Made by a program: the position numbers and the translations under genes. The notes beneath the pieces were generated by a model that was not told the DNA's origin, ran no database searches, and was given only the letters and a program-made list of their open reading frames with translations. Shown here piece by piece: positions 6,641-7,329 of a stretch of DNA of 7,329 nucleotides; positions within the stretch are counted from its first letter, which is position 1; every line of letters begins with the position of its first letter. This DNA comes from Paracoccus sp. (in: a-proteobacteria) (GTDB lineage: Bacteria > Pseudomonadota > Alphaproteobacteria > Rhodobacterales > Rhodobacteraceae). The stretch spans positions 1-7,329 of the forward strand of contig JAGPGI010000130.1 in assembly GCA_018056045.1 (NCBI GenBank), written 5' to 3'.

Positions 6641-7329
6641 TCAGGCCGGGATGCGCAGGGATTTCTTGAAGGCGGCCAGACGGCCCAGAACCGCGTCGCG
6701 CCATGCGCGCCGGCCGGCCAGATCTTCGACCGGCAGCACGGCGCGGCGTTCGGCCGTGGCCTTCTGGATGACCTCATCAGGCCATGGGCCGGGCGGCGGC
6801 ATCCGCACCATGCCGGCATAAAGCCCGCGCAGCCGGGCGGCGTAATCCTCGATTCCGCCGGGGGCGTTCAGGTCGATGGTCTCGAACGGCCCCATGAAGG
6901 ACCAACGCAGGCCAAGGCCATGGGCAATCGTGGCGTCGATATCGGCCAGACTGGCGATGCCGTCCTGATAAAGCGCCCATGCCTCGTTCAGCAAAACGCC
7001 TTGCAGACGGTTGAGAACAAAGCCCTCGATCTCGCGCGTCAGGCGGACGGGGACCTGCTCGACCTCGCGCATCAGGGCGGCGACCTGCTCGACCAATTCG
7101 GGGTCCGTCCACGGCGCCGGGACCAGCTCGACCACCGGCACCAGATGCGGCGGGTTGACCGGATGGGCGATCAGGAATCGCGCCCGGTTGCGGCAGGTTT
7201 CGGTGAATTGCGAGGCCGGAATCCCCGATGAGGAGGAGCCGACAATCGCCGTTTCCGCCATCAGCGCGTCGATGGCGAGGCTGACCTCGGTCTTGGCCGC
7301 GACCGTCTCGAAGACGGATTCCTGCACAT
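6641..7329 (-). CDS. 3-hydroxyacyl-CoA dehydrogenase / lambda-crystallin (L-gulonate 3-dehydrogenase) family protein, N-terminus missing
   Basis: The frame runs off the right edge, so about the first 90-100 residues, including the NAD-binding GxGxxG, are missing. The 228 visible residues start with VQESVFE, the usual end of the Rossmann domain (VQES.PE). They continue with SSSSGIPAS (31-39), the catalytic His55 in [13 protein letters not shown] (66-70), EGFVLNRLQ (101-109) and [13 protein letters not shown] (146-158). The [14 protein letters not shown] and GP.ET..LNA blocks are typical of lambda-crystallin/L-gulonate 3-dehydrogenase, which oxidises a secondary alcohol of a free hydroxy acid, rather than of beta-oxidation enzymes. 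The gene lies 43 bases upstream of the HisD-like gene on the same strand, so the two are probably cotranscribed. HpsP, a second sulfopropanediol 2-dehydrogenase, may be of this type, but I am recalling that without certainty. The codon at 7327 is GTG and internal, not a start. Confidence 0.9.
   Translation of the reverse strand, partial: VQESVFETVAAKTEVSLAIDALMAETAIVGSSSSGIPASQFTETCRNRARFLIAHPVNPPHLVPVVELVPAPWTDPELVEQVAALMREVEQVPVRLTREIEGFVLNRLQGVLLNEAWALYQDGIASLADIDATIAHGLGLRWSFMGPFETIDLNAPGGIEDYAARLRGLYAGMVRMPPPGPWPDEVIQKATAERRAVLPVEDLAGRRAWRDAVLGRLAAFKKSLRIPA

Noticed and set aside
5320..6669. Open frame of 449 codons on the plus strand opposite the HisD-like gene
   Set aside because: It is antisense to a clear enzyme with intact catalytic residues. 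Its product is His/Gly/Arg-rich without domain features, as expected from a GC-rich shadow frame.
6598..6819. N-terminal extension of the HisD-like protein
   Set aside because: It runs through the intergenic ribosome binding site and the end of the upstream gene; ATG 6597 has AAGGA at good spacing and gives the family's normal length.

Overview
The window is GC-rich and dense with short-overlap genes. Codon use and protein families suggest an alphaproteobacterium, most likely a Rhodobacteraceae member such as a Paracoccus relative. This is an inference from style; no rRNA or other species marker is present. Both ends cut through genes: a two-component protein on the left and a lambda-crystallin-type dehydrogenase on the right.

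Layout. Positions 1-1224 (+) hold the end of a soluble receiver-histidine kinase protein. A 177-base gap (1225-1401) shows no gene or clear terminator. Positions 1402-2745 (+) encode a membrane protein of about eight helices that I cannot assign to a family. Its 3' end overlaps by 32 bases the 3' end of a convergent block on the minus strand. That block has three small genes (4370-3810, 3813-3265, 3268-2714), joined by two ATGA stop/start overlaps. Each encodes a protein of 182-186 residues with one N-terminal membrane anchor and an extracytoplasmic domain. A 158-base gap (4371-4528) follows and contains a GC-rich hairpin. To its right, also on the minus strand, lies a dehydrogenase operon read right to left: a 3-hydroxyacyl-CoA dehydrogenase/lambda-crystallin-like protein (7329-6641, partial), a histidinol-dehydrogenase-like enzyme (6597-5287) and a short-chain dehydrogenase (5290-4529). 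The last two overlap by ATGA.

How the parts work together. The three dehydrogenases very probably act on one small hydroxylated substrate. Their family combination resembles the HpsN/HpsO/HpsP set that oxidises 2,3-dihydroxypropane-1-sulfonate to sulfolactate. No transporter or sulfonate-cleaving enzyme is visible here, so the substrate is unproven. The three anchored proteins share a C-terminal motif and look like divergent copies of one fold. With the convergent membrane protein, whose predicted larger loops face the same side, they could form an envelope complex of unknown function. This is the best candidate in the window for an undescribed system. The kinase has no evident link to either block.
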